Shown: positions 23,940 through 32,102, numbered from the stretch's first letter. The stretch is DNA of 32,965 nucleotides from Bacteroidota bacterium (GCA_018266615.1 JAFEAB010000023.1:1-32965); one strand, 5' to 3'. The notes: generated from the sequence alone by a model not told the origin. Translations and numbers: made by a program.

Positions 23940-24821
23940 ATGTTCAAATCCACTTTCGGGGCAATGGCCCTGCTTACAGGCATTTTTATGGTTTCCTGCA
24001 AAAAGGAAAATACCACGGCACAAAATACAAGCCCGAAAATTAATTTTATTTTTCATTTTGATTCGACCCAGGCAAGGTTGAATGCATTAGGGCAGGAAGT
24101 GACAGTTGGCTCGGGCAATGGAGCCCAGTCGCCGGTGTTTAACAAAATGAGTTCCCATTATGTGGAGCTGGCTCCTGACCAGTTTACCGCTCTGGGAGCA
24201 GGGCAGGTGCTTTATAAATCGGCAGAAACAACGGCCGGTGGATCACGTGCCATCGATTTCAGCCAGTCGAAATTGGCGGGACAGGATGAAGTGTTTTTGA
24301 GTGTACCAGTTTCAGGTGTGGCAGCCGGAACCTACAACTGGCTCCGGGTATCGCTTGCTTATCAGAATTACAATATCCAATACCGGTTTATGAACCAGTT
24401 GCTGCAGGGAACGCTGGCTTCCTTCATTGGATTCAACACCTACCTTACCACGTATAAGGTTAAAGATTCCTCCCTAACGGTAAACGGTAATCGCTCACAG
24501 GGATATTGGGCTTTCGAGAGTAATTATTTGGGTTATGGGTTTGTGAGTTCAGGACAGGCTCCCGCAGGAGCCACCACCGTTCCCAACCCCTTGTTCGCTT
24601 CTTCACCCATACCGGCTGGATCCTGCGTGGTAACCGGAATGTTTGCTTCGCCACTGGTAATTACGGGTAATGAGACCTCCGATATAAATATCAGGGTATC
24701 TCTTTCTACTAATAAAAGTTTTGAGTGGACAGAAGTTGCCAACCCAGGTACTTACGACCCTGCCGATGGGGATGTTCCGGTGGATATGGGAATCCGGGGA
24801 ATGATTCCAAAAGTGTTATAA
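23940..24821 (+). CDS. Lipoprotein of unknown function
   Basis: Predicted lipoprotein, 293 aa: MFKSTFGAMALLTGIFMVSC with Cys20, then the KKEN spacer common after Bacteroidota lipobox cysteines. The mature protein is rich in Gly, Ser, Asn and aromatic residues and looks all-beta (INFIFHFDSTQ, EVFLSVPVSGVAAGTYNWLRVSLAYQN, near the end FEWTEV...DPADGDVPVDMGIRGM). The Asp-rich end could bind a divalent cation, but that is speculation. I considered an MbnP-like copper-binding assignment and could not support it. It follows the T9SS protein by 94 nt on the same strand and might be co-expressed; it converges on fabD. Confidence 0.75.
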   Translation: MFKSTFGAMALLTGIFMVSCKKENTTAQNTSPKINFIFHFDSTQARLNALGQEVTVGSGNGAQSPVFNKMSSHYVELAPDQFTALGAGQVLYKSAETTAGGSRAIDFSQSKLAGQDEVFLSVPVSGVAAGTYNWLRVSLAYQNYNIQYRFMNQLLQGTLASFIGFNTYLTTYKVKDSSLTVNGNRSQGYWAFESNYLGYGFVSSGQAPAGATTVPNPLFASSPIPAGSCVVTGMFASPLVITGNETSDINIRVSLSTNKSFEWTEVANPGTYDPADGDVPVDMGIRGMIPKVL

Positions 24822-24847
24822 TGAAGGAGTGGGCAGGCCGTAGTAAA

Positions 24848-25738
24848 TTATTGAACGCCGTGGGTAACCGCCGTTTTATCTATTTTTAAAATCAACCCTT
24901 GTAATACTTTCCCAGGACCACATTCGGTAAATTCGGTAGCGCCATCGGTAATCATAGCCTGGATGGTTTGCGTCCACCTAACCGGTCCCGTTAGTTGTGA
25001 AATGAGATTTTGTTTTATTTCTGCGGCATCGGAAACTGCGCTGGCAGTTACATTTTGATATACGGGGCAAAAAGGTGTATTGAATGGGGTGCTAAGGATG
25101 GCCTCTTCCAGTTCTTCCCGGGCAGGAAGCATCAGGGGGGAGTGAAATGCGCCTCCTACGGGTAATACCAGGGCGCGTTTTGCGCCGGCCGCTTTCATTT
25201 TCTCGCAGGCAATTTCTATTCCTTTAATGCTTCCGCTAATTACTAACTGGCCCGGGCAATTATAATTTGCGGCAACTACAATTTCTCCGGTTTCATTGGT
25301 AACCGATTGGCAGATTTCTTCCACTTTTTCATCCGCCAGCGCCAGGACGGCTGCCATGGAAGAAGGGTGCAATTCACAGGCTTTTTGCATGGCATTGGCC
25401 CGAATGGAAACCAGTTTCAGTGCCTGCTCAAAAGGCAGGGTCTGGTTAGCTACCAGGGCAGAGAATTCACCGAGCGAATGGCCCGCCACCATATCGGGCT
25501 TAGCCCCTTCGATACTTAGGAATGCAGCCACCGAATGGATGAAAATAGCCGGTTGGGTAACTTTTGTTTGTTTTAACTCCTCATCTGTTCCTTCAAACAT
25601 GATTTTTGATATGTTGAATCCCAGGATTTCATTTGCCGATTCAAATAATGATTTCATTTTTCCGGATGAGGCAAATAAATCTTTGCCCATACCCGGAAAT
25701 TGGGAGCCCTGACCGGGAAATACAAATGCATGTTTCAT
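24848..25738 (-). CDS. fabD: Malonyl-CoA:ACP malonyltransferase
   Basis: Fatty-acid synthesis enzyme moving malonyl from CoA to acyl carrier protein. The start is ATG 25738 (296 aa, MKHAFVFPGQGSQ); the 22 in-frame codons before it lie in the gap after folE. Motifs: PGQGSQ (8-13), the nucleophile Ser88 in GHSLGEFSAL, the partner His199 in GGAFHSPLM, and the oxyanion Gln in GQGSQ. It lies 46 nt after folE on the same strand, so it may be the last gene of a PTPS-folE-fabD transcript, although a weak TTTG-containing sequence in the gap could be its own promoter. Confidence 0.95.
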   Translation of the reverse strand: MKHAFVFPGQGSQFPGMGKDLFASSGKMKSLFESANEILGFNISKIMFEGTDEELKQTKVTQPAIFIHSVAAFLSIEGAKPDMVAGHSLGEFSALVANQTLPFEQALKLVSIRANAMQKACELHPSSMAAVLALADEKVEEICQSVTNETGEIVVAANYNCPGQLVISGSIKGIEIACEKMKAAGAKRALVLPVGGAFHSPLMLPAREELEEAILSTPFNTPFCPVYQNVTASAVSDAAEIKQNLISQLTGPVRWTQTIQAMITDGATEFTECGPGKVLQGLILKIDKTAVTHGVQ

Positions 25739-25784
25739 AGTGCCCTGTTTAGACACAAAGAAAATAAAAAAACAGACAAAATAA

Positions 25785-26378
25785 TCAATGAAGGTCGGCG
25801 GCAATCAATCGCAGGAATTCACTTCTGGTTTCGTGCCTTTCAAATTCACCACAAAAGGCTGAGGTAGTGGTAACCGAATTTTGCTTGGTAACACCGCGCA
25901 TCATCATGCAAAGATGGGATGCCTCAATTACCACCGCTACCCCAAGGGGATCGAGGGCTTTACGGATGCACTCCATTATTTGGTGGGTTAGACGTTCCTG
26001 CACCTGCAACCTCCGGCTGTATGCATCAACCACACGGGCAATTTTACTCAATCCGGTTATATAACCATTAGGGACATACGCAATATGTGCTTTCCCAAAA
26101 AAGGGCAACATGTGGTGTTCGCACATACTGTATAATTCAATGTCCTTCACAATAATCATTTCGCTGACTGGTTCGTGAAACTTGGCGGAATTAAGAATGG
26201 CATCCGGATCCTGCGAATAACCCCTTGTCAGGTATTGCAACGATTTGGCAATCCTTTCCGGTGTTTTAAGCAACCCTTCCCTTTTGGGGTCTTCTCCAAT
26301 ATTCTCTAAAACGGTATGATATACTTCCATCAATTTTTCCGTTACTTTTTCGTCGTAATTTTCTATTCTCTGATACAT
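25785..26378 (-). CDS. folE: GTP cyclohydrolase I
   Basis: Converts GTP to 7,8-dihydroneopterin triphosphate, the entry step to folate, biopterin-type cofactors and queuosine. The 197-aa protein is of the zinc-dependent FolE1 type: ligands Cys86 and His89 ([18 protein letters not shown]) and Cys157 (SHLCMMMRG), with [21 protein letters not shown] as the active-site helix. It starts 5 nt after the stop of the PTPS-family gene, whose enzyme uses its product, so the two are clearly coupled. Confidence 0.96.
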   Translation of the reverse strand: MYQRIENYDEKVTEKLMEVYHTVLENIGEDPKREGLLKTPERIAKSLQYLTRGYSQDPDAILNSAKFHEPVSEMIIVKDIELYSMCEHHMLPFFGKAHIAYVPNGYITGLSKIARVVDAYSRRLQVQERLTHQIMECIRKALDPLGVAVVIEASHLCMMMRGVTKQNSVTTTSAFCGEFERHETRSEFLRLIAADLH

Positions 26379-26383
26379 ATTTT

Positions 26384-26797
26384 TTAAGCTGGGTATTCTA
26401 CAAAGTTTCTTTCGGTTTCATAAAGCCTTACCTGAAGGTCAAACCGGGAATCAATGGAAGGCCTCAGGAGTTGATATATCACAATAGCAATATTTTCGGC
26501 GGTGGGGTTAAGGTTTTTAAATTCAGTACATTCTTCATTCAGGTTGCGGTGGTCGAAACGGTCAATTACCTTTTCATGAATAATATCACTCAGCAGCTTC
26601 ATGTCGTAAACAAACCCGGTTTCAGTATTTGGGGTTCCGGTAATTTTTACAATGAGTTCGTAATTGTGCCCATGAAAATGCGGGTTGTTGCATTTCCCAA
26701 AAACCTCATTGTTGGTTTTGTCATCCCAATGGGGATTAAAAAGTCGGTGTGCGGCATTAAAATGTTCTTTCCTGAAAACAGCTACCTTTTGTTGCAT
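26384..26797 (-). CDS. 6-pyruvoyl-tetrahydropterin synthase family protein, C-x5-HGH type
   Basis: Acts on dihydroneopterin triphosphate, the product of adjacent folE. I chose ATG 26797 (137 aa) because the earlier TTG start contains the promoter box. Zinc ligands His17 (NAAHRL), His42 and His44 are present and the catalytic Cys36 lies in [14 protein letters not shown]. The motif is Cys-x5-His-Gly-His, as in animal-type PTPS, rather than the Cys-x3-His-Gly-His usual in the queuosine enzyme QueD. The product is therefore probably 6-pyruvoyl-tetrahydropterin, although a QueD-like role is not excluded. No sepiapterin reductase is in the window. A TATTTTTG box ends 3 nt before the ATG. Confidence 0.88.
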   Translation of the reverse strand: MQQKVAVFRKEHFNAAHRLFNPHWDDKTNNEVFGKCNNPHFHGHNYELIVKITGTPNTETGFVYDMKLLSDIIHEKVIDRFDHRNLNEECTEFKNLNPTAENIAIVIYQLLRPSIDSRFDLQVRLYETERNFVEYPA

Positions 26798-26800
26798 GTG

Positions 26801-26808
26801 CAAAAATA
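26801..26808 (-). promoter_or_regulatory. -7 box directly before the PTPS gene
   Basis: TATTTTTG on the minus strand, exact TAnnTTTG match, ending 3 nt before the ATG. It predicts transcription starting at or next to the start codon. Confidence 0.5.
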
Positions 26809-26872
26809 ACAAGCAGGTGGCGGAAAAGTTTAAAAATGCGTGAAACTAAAACTTCATTTCAACAGGATTTGC

Positions 26873-26880
26873 GAAATTTG
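26873..26880 (+). promoter_or_regulatory. Possible -7 box before mqnB
   Basis: GAAATTTG, one mismatch to TAnnTTTG, ends 3 nt before the chosen mqnB ATG at 26884. Confidence 0.3.
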
Positions 26881-26883
26881 GAT

Positions 26884-27549
26884 ATGCAAATTCTGGTGGT
26901 ATCGGCAACAGAAATGGAGATTGCCCCCTTTATGAAAGCATTTCCGGAACAGGAAGTATTGATAACCGGTGTGGGTGCTCCTTCGGCCTTATTTCAACTT
27001 TGCCGAAGATTTTCACAGGCTGATTACCAGTTTGTAATCCAGGCCGGCATTGCCGGAAGTTTCAAACAGGAAACTCCTTTTGGAATGGTGGTAGCGGTTG
27101 CCCGGGATTGTTTTGCTGATTTGGGAATTGTAGAAAATAAACGGATTATTGATTTGGTTACAGCTGGATTGGCTACAGCAAATGATGGTATGGTATGTGC
27201 CGGTTGGATTGATAACCCTTCAGCTGCAAATCGGGAACTGGGTATAGCTTGTGTGGATGCCGTTACGGTGAATCTTACCGGAGATACACCCATTTTATCC
27301 GGGATGATCCAGGATAAGTATCATCCCGACATTGAATCCATGGAAGGCGCCGCTTTTCATTTTGCCTGCCACGAATTCAAACAACCCTATTTGCAATTAC
27401 GTGCCATCAGTAACCACGTGGGCGAACGGGATAAATCAAAATGGAGAATAAAGGAAGCCATCACGAACCTGAATAACGAACTCGTACGCATCATGGCCCA
27501 ATTAAAGAAGGGGAATGCTTTGAATGAAGTATATAACGATCATGACTAA
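26884..27549 (+). CDS. mqnB: Futalosine hydrolase
   Basis: Cleaves hypoxanthine from futalosine in the futalosine route to menaquinone. I placed the start at ATG 26884 (221 aa, MQILVVSATEMEIAPF), where the family begins; the ATG at 26836 adds 16 residues unlike the family and contains the promoter-like box. It is a purine-nucleoside-phosphorylase-type fold: TGVG with the following APSA, QAGIAGSF, and the ligand-binding DIESMEGAAFHFAC. Its end overlaps mqnD by 8 nt (ATGACTAA), so the two are translationally coupled. Confidence 0.92.
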   Translation: MQILVVSATEMEIAPFMKAFPEQEVLITGVGAPSALFQLCRRFSQADYQFVIQAGIAGSFKQETPFGMVVAVARDCFADLGIVENKRIIDLVTAGLATANDGMVCAGWIDNPSAANRELGIACVDAVTVNLTGDTPILSGMIQDKYHPDIESMEGAAFHFACHEFKQPYLQLRAISNHVGERDKSKWRIKEAITNLNNELVRIMAQLKKGNALNEVYNDHD

Positions 27550-28345
27550 CCGAAAAATATCCCTGGGCTTCTCGCCCTGCCCAAACGATACCTTTATTTT
27601 CGATCAGATGGTAAACGCTTCAGTAGGGGATGCTGCATTTGAAGTGTATATGGAAGATGTGCAAACCCTGAATGAATGGGCTCTTCAGGGAAGGCTGGAT
27701 GTAACCAAAATTAGTTATGGGGTTTGGCCCATGCTAAAGGATAGGTATGTACTGCTGCATGCCGGAAGTGCCTTGGGCAGGGGAGTAGGCCCTTTGTTGA
27801 TTGCCCCTCCCGGAAACTCAGAACGGTATTCGGATGAAACGCCGGTAGCCATTCCGGGTAAGAATACCACAGCGCATCTTCTTTTTTCACTGGCATTCCC
27901 CGATTCAAAGAATAAAATATTCCTGCGATACGATGAAATTGAACCCTTTGTACTTGCCGGAAAAGGGCTTGGAGTAATCATCCACGAAAACCGGTTTACT
28001 TATTCCGGGAAAGGGTTAATTAAAATAATTGACCTGGGCGATTTTTGGGAATCCAGTACGGGGGCGCCAATTCCGCTTGGAGGTATTGTAGCTAAAAAAG
28101 AATTGGGAAAGGAATTGATATCTGATATCGATTTCAGAATCCGGGAAAGTATTGAACTTTCTTTTGCCCGGTATCCCCGGCTTTCCGATTTTATCCGGTC
28201 TAACGCAAGGGAAATGGATGAGGAAGTGATGCGCCACCATATCGATTTGTATGTGAATGAATATTCTCTTGCGTTGGGTGAACCCGGGATGAAAGCCGTA
28301 AAAGTTTTGGAAGAGGTATTTGCCCGGATGAATCCTCGGGTGTAG
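27542..28345 (+). CDS. mqnD: 1,4-dihydroxy-6-naphthoate synthase
   Basis: Last early step of the futalosine menaquinone pathway, turning cyclic dehypoxanthinylfutalosine into 1,4-dihydroxy-6-naphthoate. The start is ATG 27542 (267 aa), giving MTNRKISLGFSPCPNDTFIF; ATG 27524 is possible but adds six residues inside mqnB. The protein has the periplasmic-binding-protein-like fold of MqnA/MqnD with SPCPNDTF (11-18), DVTKISYGVWP, GRGVGPLL, PGKNTTAHLL and the conserved His in GVIIHENRF. Other pathway genes (mqnA, mqnC, mqnE) are not here. It converges on the class IV aminotransferase with 34 nt between the stops. Confidence 0.94.
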   Translation: MTNRKISLGFSPCPNDTFIFDQMVNASVGDAAFEVYMEDVQTLNEWALQGRLDVTKISYGVWPMLKDRYVLLHAGSALGRGVGPLLIAPPGNSERYSDETPVAIPGKNTTAHLLFSLAFPDSKNKIFLRYDEIEPFVLAGKGLGVIIHENRFTYSGKGLIKIIDLGDFWESSTGAPIPLGGIVAKKELGKELISDIDFRIRESIELSFARYPRLSDFIRSNAREMDEEVMRHHIDLYVNEYSLALGEPGMKAVKVLEEVFARMNPRV

Positions 28346-28379
28346 GGCCTTCGTAAACAGGCTGAGGAAATTACATTTA

Positions 28380-29231
28380 TTAACCCGGAGGAAATATTTC
28401 GGGATAATCTTTTTTAAGTGTTTCAAACAGGGTGGTACTAAAGGCATGGGAAAATTTCACTCCATCCATATTTTCCACCCAGTTTATTATTCTGATGGAA
28501 TTGCTGATAAAGATTTCATCTGCACTTTTTAATTCTTCCAGTGTAATGGCCGTTTCCATAATAGGGATTTTTTTTGTTGTACAATGCCGGATTAAAAAAT
28601 TCCGCATGATGCCGGCAATGGGTCCCTCGTCCAATGAAGGGGTTCTTAAGATGCCATCCTTTACCATCCAGATATTCGCAATGCAGGTTTCGCATACTCT
28701 GCCGGCCGGGTTGAGGATAAGCGCATCGTCTGCTTCATTTTCCCTTGCATAATGCATACCCATTGCGAATGGCAGAAAGTTGTTGTGTTTGATATGGGAG
28801 AAGGCATCAACTGATTTTTTCGCTTGGGTATAAATTGTCAGGTTTAATCCCTTATTGTTGAGTGTCGGAATATCCTTCAATGGCCAACCCTGGATAAGCA
28901 GGTTGGCTTCACCGTTAGCAATATCATCCAAACGCCCATCCCCTCTGAAAACGGTTACCCTGAATCGGCCGGAGGATATGTTATTTGTTTTTATCAGTTC
29001 CTCAATTTGCTTCCCTATATTAGTTTCCCGGTTCGGTTCGGGTAGGATCAGGCTTAATAGGTCCATCCCTTTTTTTAAGCGGTGGAGATGCTCGTTTAAT
29101 AACACCGGTCTCCCCCCCATTACAAGGATGGTTTCAAACAATCCATCTCCATATAATAAGCCGCGGTTATTGCCCGATACCAGTGGCTGGCGATGATCTG
29201 CTATCCTACCATTAAAATAAACCTTAAGCAT
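28380..29231 (-). CDS. Class IV PLP aminotransferase/lyase (PabC/IlvE superfamily)
   Basis: Fold-type IV PLP enzyme, 283 aa. Visible features: YGDGLFETILV (27-37), the PLP Lys148 in SHIKHNNFL, the Glu block GRVCETCIANIWM, and the phosphate-binding EGPIAGIMRN. The length fits aminodeoxychorismate lyase (folate), D-amino-acid transaminase or a branched-chain transaminase. LFETILV and the absence of the Arg-rich IlvE signature lean to PabC, and folE is nearby but not in the same operon, so this stays an inference. It lies downstream of the response regulator but behind a strong terminator, with its own box (TATTTTAG) 3 nt before the ATG. Confidence 0.85.
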   Translation of the reverse strand: MLKVYFNGRIADHRQPLVSGNNRGLLYGDGLFETILVMGGRPVLLNEHLHRLKKGMDLLSLILPEPNRETNIGKQIEELIKTNNISSGRFRVTVFRGDGRLDDIANGEANLLIQGWPLKDIPTLNNKGLNLTIYTQAKKSVDAFSHIKHNNFLPFAMGMHYARENEADDALILNPAGRVCETCIANIWMVKDGILRTPSLDEGPIAGIMRNFLIRHCTTKKIPIMETAITLEELKSADEIFISNSIRIINWVENMDGVKFSHAFSTTLFETLKKDYPEIFPPG

Positions 29232-29234
29232 GTC

Positions 29235-29242
29235 CTAAAATA
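29235..29242 (-). promoter_or_regulatory. Possible -7 box before the class IV aminotransferase
   Basis: TATTTTAG on the minus strand, one mismatch to TAnnTTTG, ends 3 nt before the ATG and overlaps the T-run of the upstream terminator. Confidence 0.25.
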
Positions 29243-29264
29243 AAAAATCCCCCGAAAGGGGGGA
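29242..29264 (-). terminator. Terminator of the response regulator gene
   Basis: Minus-strand TCCCCCC, TTTC loop, GGGGGA (29264-29248), followed by six T (29248-29242 region) and further T. A short but almost pure G:C stem, 22 nt beyond the stop codon. Confidence 0.85.
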
Positions 29265-29286
29265 CTCATTATGAGTATATTTTTAA

Positions 29287-29964
29287 TTAGATTTCTTCAA
29301 TTATTTTGTGTTTTACCGCATACATAATTAATCCGGCGGTGGTTTTTGAGCCGGTTTTTACTTTGAGCTTATCCCGAATCGCCTCCACGGTACGCGGGCT
29401 AAGTTCTACGATGTCGGCAATTTCCTTCGTGCTTTTTTCCTCGCACATCAATCGGAGGATGGTAGTTTCTTTATCATTTAGGGCTACCTCGGGCGAATTT
29501 CCGCCTCCGGAAGTACCCGGTGTACGGTTGCGCAGGTTATTCAAAAATGCCTTGTTGGTCATGGCATTGAAGAAATATTCCTGTTCCATACAGGTCTTTA
29601 TGGCCTCATAAATTACTTCACTGTCGCTGGTCTTGGTGAGGTAACTGTTGGCGCCAATTTCCATAAGTCGGGTAATCATGCTGTTATCTTCCAGCATAGT
29701 GAGCATGATTACTTTTGCCTGTGGGCATATCTTTTTAATTTCAGGAAGTGTTGCCACGCCATCCATAATGGGCATTTGAATATCGAGGAGGATGACATCC
29801 GGAGTCAGGTTTTTAATCAGGTTCAGCAGGTGAACGCCGTTATCTGCCTCCGCTATCACTTTAACATCAGGCTTTGTGCTAAGGGCAGTCTTCACCCCTG
29901 CACGATAAAGCACATGATCGTCGCAAATAATTACTTTTATAGGTTCCAGGTTCTCGGATTTCAT
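29287..29964 (-). CDS. NarL/FixJ-type response regulator, orphan
   Basis: Two-domain transcription regulator, 225 aa. The receiver domain (8-125) has the acidic pair Asp15-Asp16 (ICDDH), the phosphoacceptor Asp61 (ILLDIQMP), Thr in MLTML and Lys in YLTKTSD. A Gly/Ser/Pro linker (148-158) leads to a LuxR-type helix-turn-helix (160-220: LNDKETTILRLMCEEKSTKEIADIVELSPRTV in pieces). No histidine kinase lies next to it. The gene is a single unit closed by a G:C-rich terminator. Its target genes cannot be read from the sequence. Confidence 0.93.
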   Translation of the reverse strand: MKSENLEPIKVIICDDHVLYRAGVKTALSTKPDVKVIAEADNGVHLLNLIKNLTPDVILLDIQMPIMDGVATLPEIKKICPQAKVIMLTMLEDNSMITRLMEIGANSYLTKTSDSEVIYEAIKTCMEQEYFFNAMTNKAFLNNLRNRTPGTSGGGNSPEVALNDKETTILRLMCEEKSTKEIADIVELSPRTVEAIRDKLKVKTGSKTTAGLIMYAVKHKIIEEI

Positions 29965-30159
29965 ATTAGGATAGTAAAAAGGTAAAATTAAGGGATTTAA
30001 TAAATAGTAGGTTTACGTTGCATAATAACGGATTATCGCATACCAAATTATAAAATATGCATAGAACGGGGGATTGTACGGATATTTTTGAATAGGGAAT
30101 TTACTATAAATATTGAATTCATATAATATACGGACAGGATTCACCCTGTTTTTGTCGCT

Positions 30160-30167
30160 TATCTTTG
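30160..30167 (+). promoter_or_regulatory. -7 box directly before mnmE
   Basis: TATCTTTG, exact TAnnTTTG match, ends 4 nt before ATG 30172. The 207-nt gap to the response regulator (29965-30171) is AT-rich and shows no other recognisable element. Confidence 0.5.
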
Positions 30168-30171
30168 GCTT

Positions 30172-31548
30172 ATGATGAGTAAACTGAGTGGTTGGGATGA
30201 TACGATTGTGGCATTGGCCACCCCTCCGGGAGTGGGAGCTATTGGAGTTATCCGGGTTAGCGGAACCAATGCTATTCAGTTGGTGAACTCCCTTTTCCCT
30301 TCCAAAAATCTATTAAAAGCTCCTTCTCCTTCGCTGCATGTAGGATTATTAAAAGAGGGAGAAAACGTTATAGATGAGGTAGTGATCTCTCTATTCCGGG
30401 CGCCGAAAAGCTATACCGGGGAAGACGTGGTAGAAATAAGCGGCCACGGCAGCCCCTTTGTTTTGCAACAGATTTTGGAAACTTGTATCCGATCGGGGGC
30501 CCGACTTGCCCGCCCGGGTGAATTTACCCAGCGGGCATTCTTAAATGGGAAGATGGATCTTACGCAGGCCGAAGCAGTGGCTGATTTAATTGCAAGCAAT
30601 ACCGCTGCTTCACAAAAGACCGCTTTACATGCTATTCGGGGTGGATTTTCAAATAAATTAAGGGAACTCCGGGAAAGACTGATAAAATTTTCGGCACTTA
30701 TTGAATTAGAACTTGATTTTTCGCAGGAGGATGTTGAATTTGCCGACAGGCGGCAATTTTATGCCCTGGTTGAAGAACTGGAGGATACTACCCACCGACT
30801 GGTGAATTCTTTTCAATTAGGGAATGTAATTAAAAACGGGGTGAGTGTGGCCATAGTAGGAAAACCCAATGCCGGAAAATCCACTTTATTAAATGTGTTG
30901 CTGAACGAAAACCGGGCGATTGTTAGCGATATCCCCGGAACTACCCGCGATACGATTGAAGAGGTCATCAATATGGATGGCATACTGTTCCGGTTGATTG
31001 ATACGGCCGGTATCAGGCAGCATACGGCCGATGTCATAGAAAGCGAAGGAGTAAACCGTAGCCTCGAGAAAATGAAGCAGGCCGGACTGGTTATTTTCCT
31101 TTTTGATGTAGCCGACGAAGTACAGGAGGTAAAAAAACAAAAAAAGGAAATGGAAAACCAGCAATTGAATTTCCTGATGGTAGGGAATAAAATTGACGGA
31201 TTGGAAAATTATAAAGTGAAATTTTCCTTCCTTGAAAATTCGATTTTTATATCGGCCAAGAATAATCTTCATATTGAGCTGTTGAAAGAAAAGATGGTTG
31301 ATTCAGTATTGAAGAACAATATTCCGGCGGAAGATACCGTGGTAACCAATGCGCGGCATTATCATGCATTGCGGGAAGTGCAACTTGCATTGGCGGATAT
31401 CCGGAATGGCCTGCATAATAATCTTTCCGGCGATTTACTTGCACCCGACATTCGACGTTGTCTGCATTACCTGGGTGAAATCGGCGGAGAAATTACGAAT
31501 GAGGATACACTTGATTATATTTTTAGTAAGTTTTGTATCGGAAAGTAA
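30172..31548 (+). CDS. mnmE: tRNA modification GTPase MnmE
   Basis: With MnmG it installs the (carboxymethyl)aminomethyl group on wobble U34 of certain tRNAs. The 458-aa protein is full length: an N-terminal folate-binding domain (DTIVALATPPGVGAIGVIRVSG, GEFTQRAFLNGKMDL), a helical domain, and an inserted G domain with P-loop GKPNAGKST (230-238), GTTRD (256-260), DTAG (277-280) and NKID. The catalytic C-terminal CIGK (455-458) is intact. Start ATG 30172 or the next codon 30175. Stop is followed by 155 nt without a gene. Confidence 0.97.
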   Translation: MMSKLSGWDDTIVALATPPGVGAIGVIRVSGTNAIQLVNSLFPSKNLLKAPSPSLHVGLLKEGENVIDEVVISLFRAPKSYTGEDVVEISGHGSPFVLQQILETCIRSGARLARPGEFTQRAFLNGKMDLTQAEAVADLIASNTAASQKTALHAIRGGFSNKLRELRERLIKFSALIELELDFSQEDVEFADRRQFYALVEELEDTTHRLVNSFQLGNVIKNGVSVAIVGKPNAGKSTLLNVLLNENRAIVSDIPGTTRDTIEEVINMDGILFRLIDTAGIRQHTADVIESEGVNRSLEKMKQAGLVIFLFDVADEVQEVKKQKKEMENQQLNFLMVGNKIDGLENYKVKFSFLENSIFISAKNNLHIELLKEKMVDSVLKNNIPAEDTVVTNARHYHALREVQLALADIRNGLHNNLSGDLLAPDIRRCLHYLGEIGGEITNEDTLDYIFSKFCIGK

Positions 31549-31703
31549 CATTTCATTCGCCATGGACCTGGATGGAGAGCAGGTTGTTTCCCAACCAGCA
31601 GCAGATTACCCGTTTTTCTCCCATTATCTCAATTTCCTTTTCCTTAAATTTGGTATAAGGAAGGCAATTATTCGTACAATTTTTGAAATTTAAAATACCG
31701 GCC

Positions 31704-31982
31704 ATGAAATCAAAACTTTCATTCTTTTTAGCTGCCACCCTTTTTATTTTGGTGGCCTGTAACTCTAATCCAAAAGAAAATACCGACAATCCGGCCCAAG
31801 GTACCGGCGATACCAGCATAGTACAAAACCCAACCCCGGTTCAACAGGATTCGGCCGTGCTGAGCCATGACTCGGCAACAGTTAATACCGTTAAAAAATC
31901 GAAAGAGGAAGAACAGAATGCCATTCAGCAGGAAAAGGCGGAAGCCCAAAAACTGGAGGCAGATAAAAAGAAAGGAAATTAA
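31704..31982 (+). CDS. Small charged lipoprotein
   Basis: 92-aa predicted lipoprotein from ATG 31704: MKSKLSFFLAATLFILVAC with a good lipobox LVAC (Cys19), then the short polar stretch NSNPKEN. The mature part has no globular look: a Thr/Gln/Pro/Ser-rich spacer followed by a strongly charged Lys/Glu helix (VKKSKEEEQNAIQQEKAEAQKLEAD in pieces) that could form a coiled coil or lie on the cell wall. The function is unknown; similar low-complexity lipoproteins are common in Bacteroidota. Confidence 0.65.
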   Translation: MKSKLSFFLAATLFILVACNSNPKENTDNPAQGTGDTSIVQNPTPVQQDSAVLSHDSATVNTVKKSKEEEQNAIQQEKAEAQKLEADKKKGN

Positions 31983-32102
31983 CCCGAATCATTTCTAATC
32001 TGTATTTCTCTCTCATTCCTCCAAATTGGAAGAGGTATTCTTTTGTATATGCATTGATATTTTTGTATCCCACCGGGATGATATTTCAGGATACCTTTTA
32101 AT

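Noticed and set aside
23940..24821. MbnP-type copper-binding or DUF4382 assignment for the lipoprotein
   Set aside because: No His/Met metal motif or family block could be identified; left as unknown.
31115..31150. Two A-rich runs inside mnmE as possible frameshift sites
   Set aside because: The frame is open and encodes a normal Lys/Glu-rich stretch; the C-terminal catalytic motif is in frame.
31349..31693. Plus-strand open frame overlapping the end of mnmE
   Set aside because: Out of frame with mnmE for most of its length; mnmE is intact to its CIGK end.
31553..31819. Minus-strand open frame between mnmE and the small lipoprotein
   Set aside because: It overlaps the lipoprotein signal-peptide codons, has no start context or motif, and is best explained as chance.
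32067..32079. ATCCC-ACC-GGGAT hairpin between two convergent genes
   Set aside because: The stem is only 5 bp and the T-run is interrupted on both strands; too weak to call a terminator.
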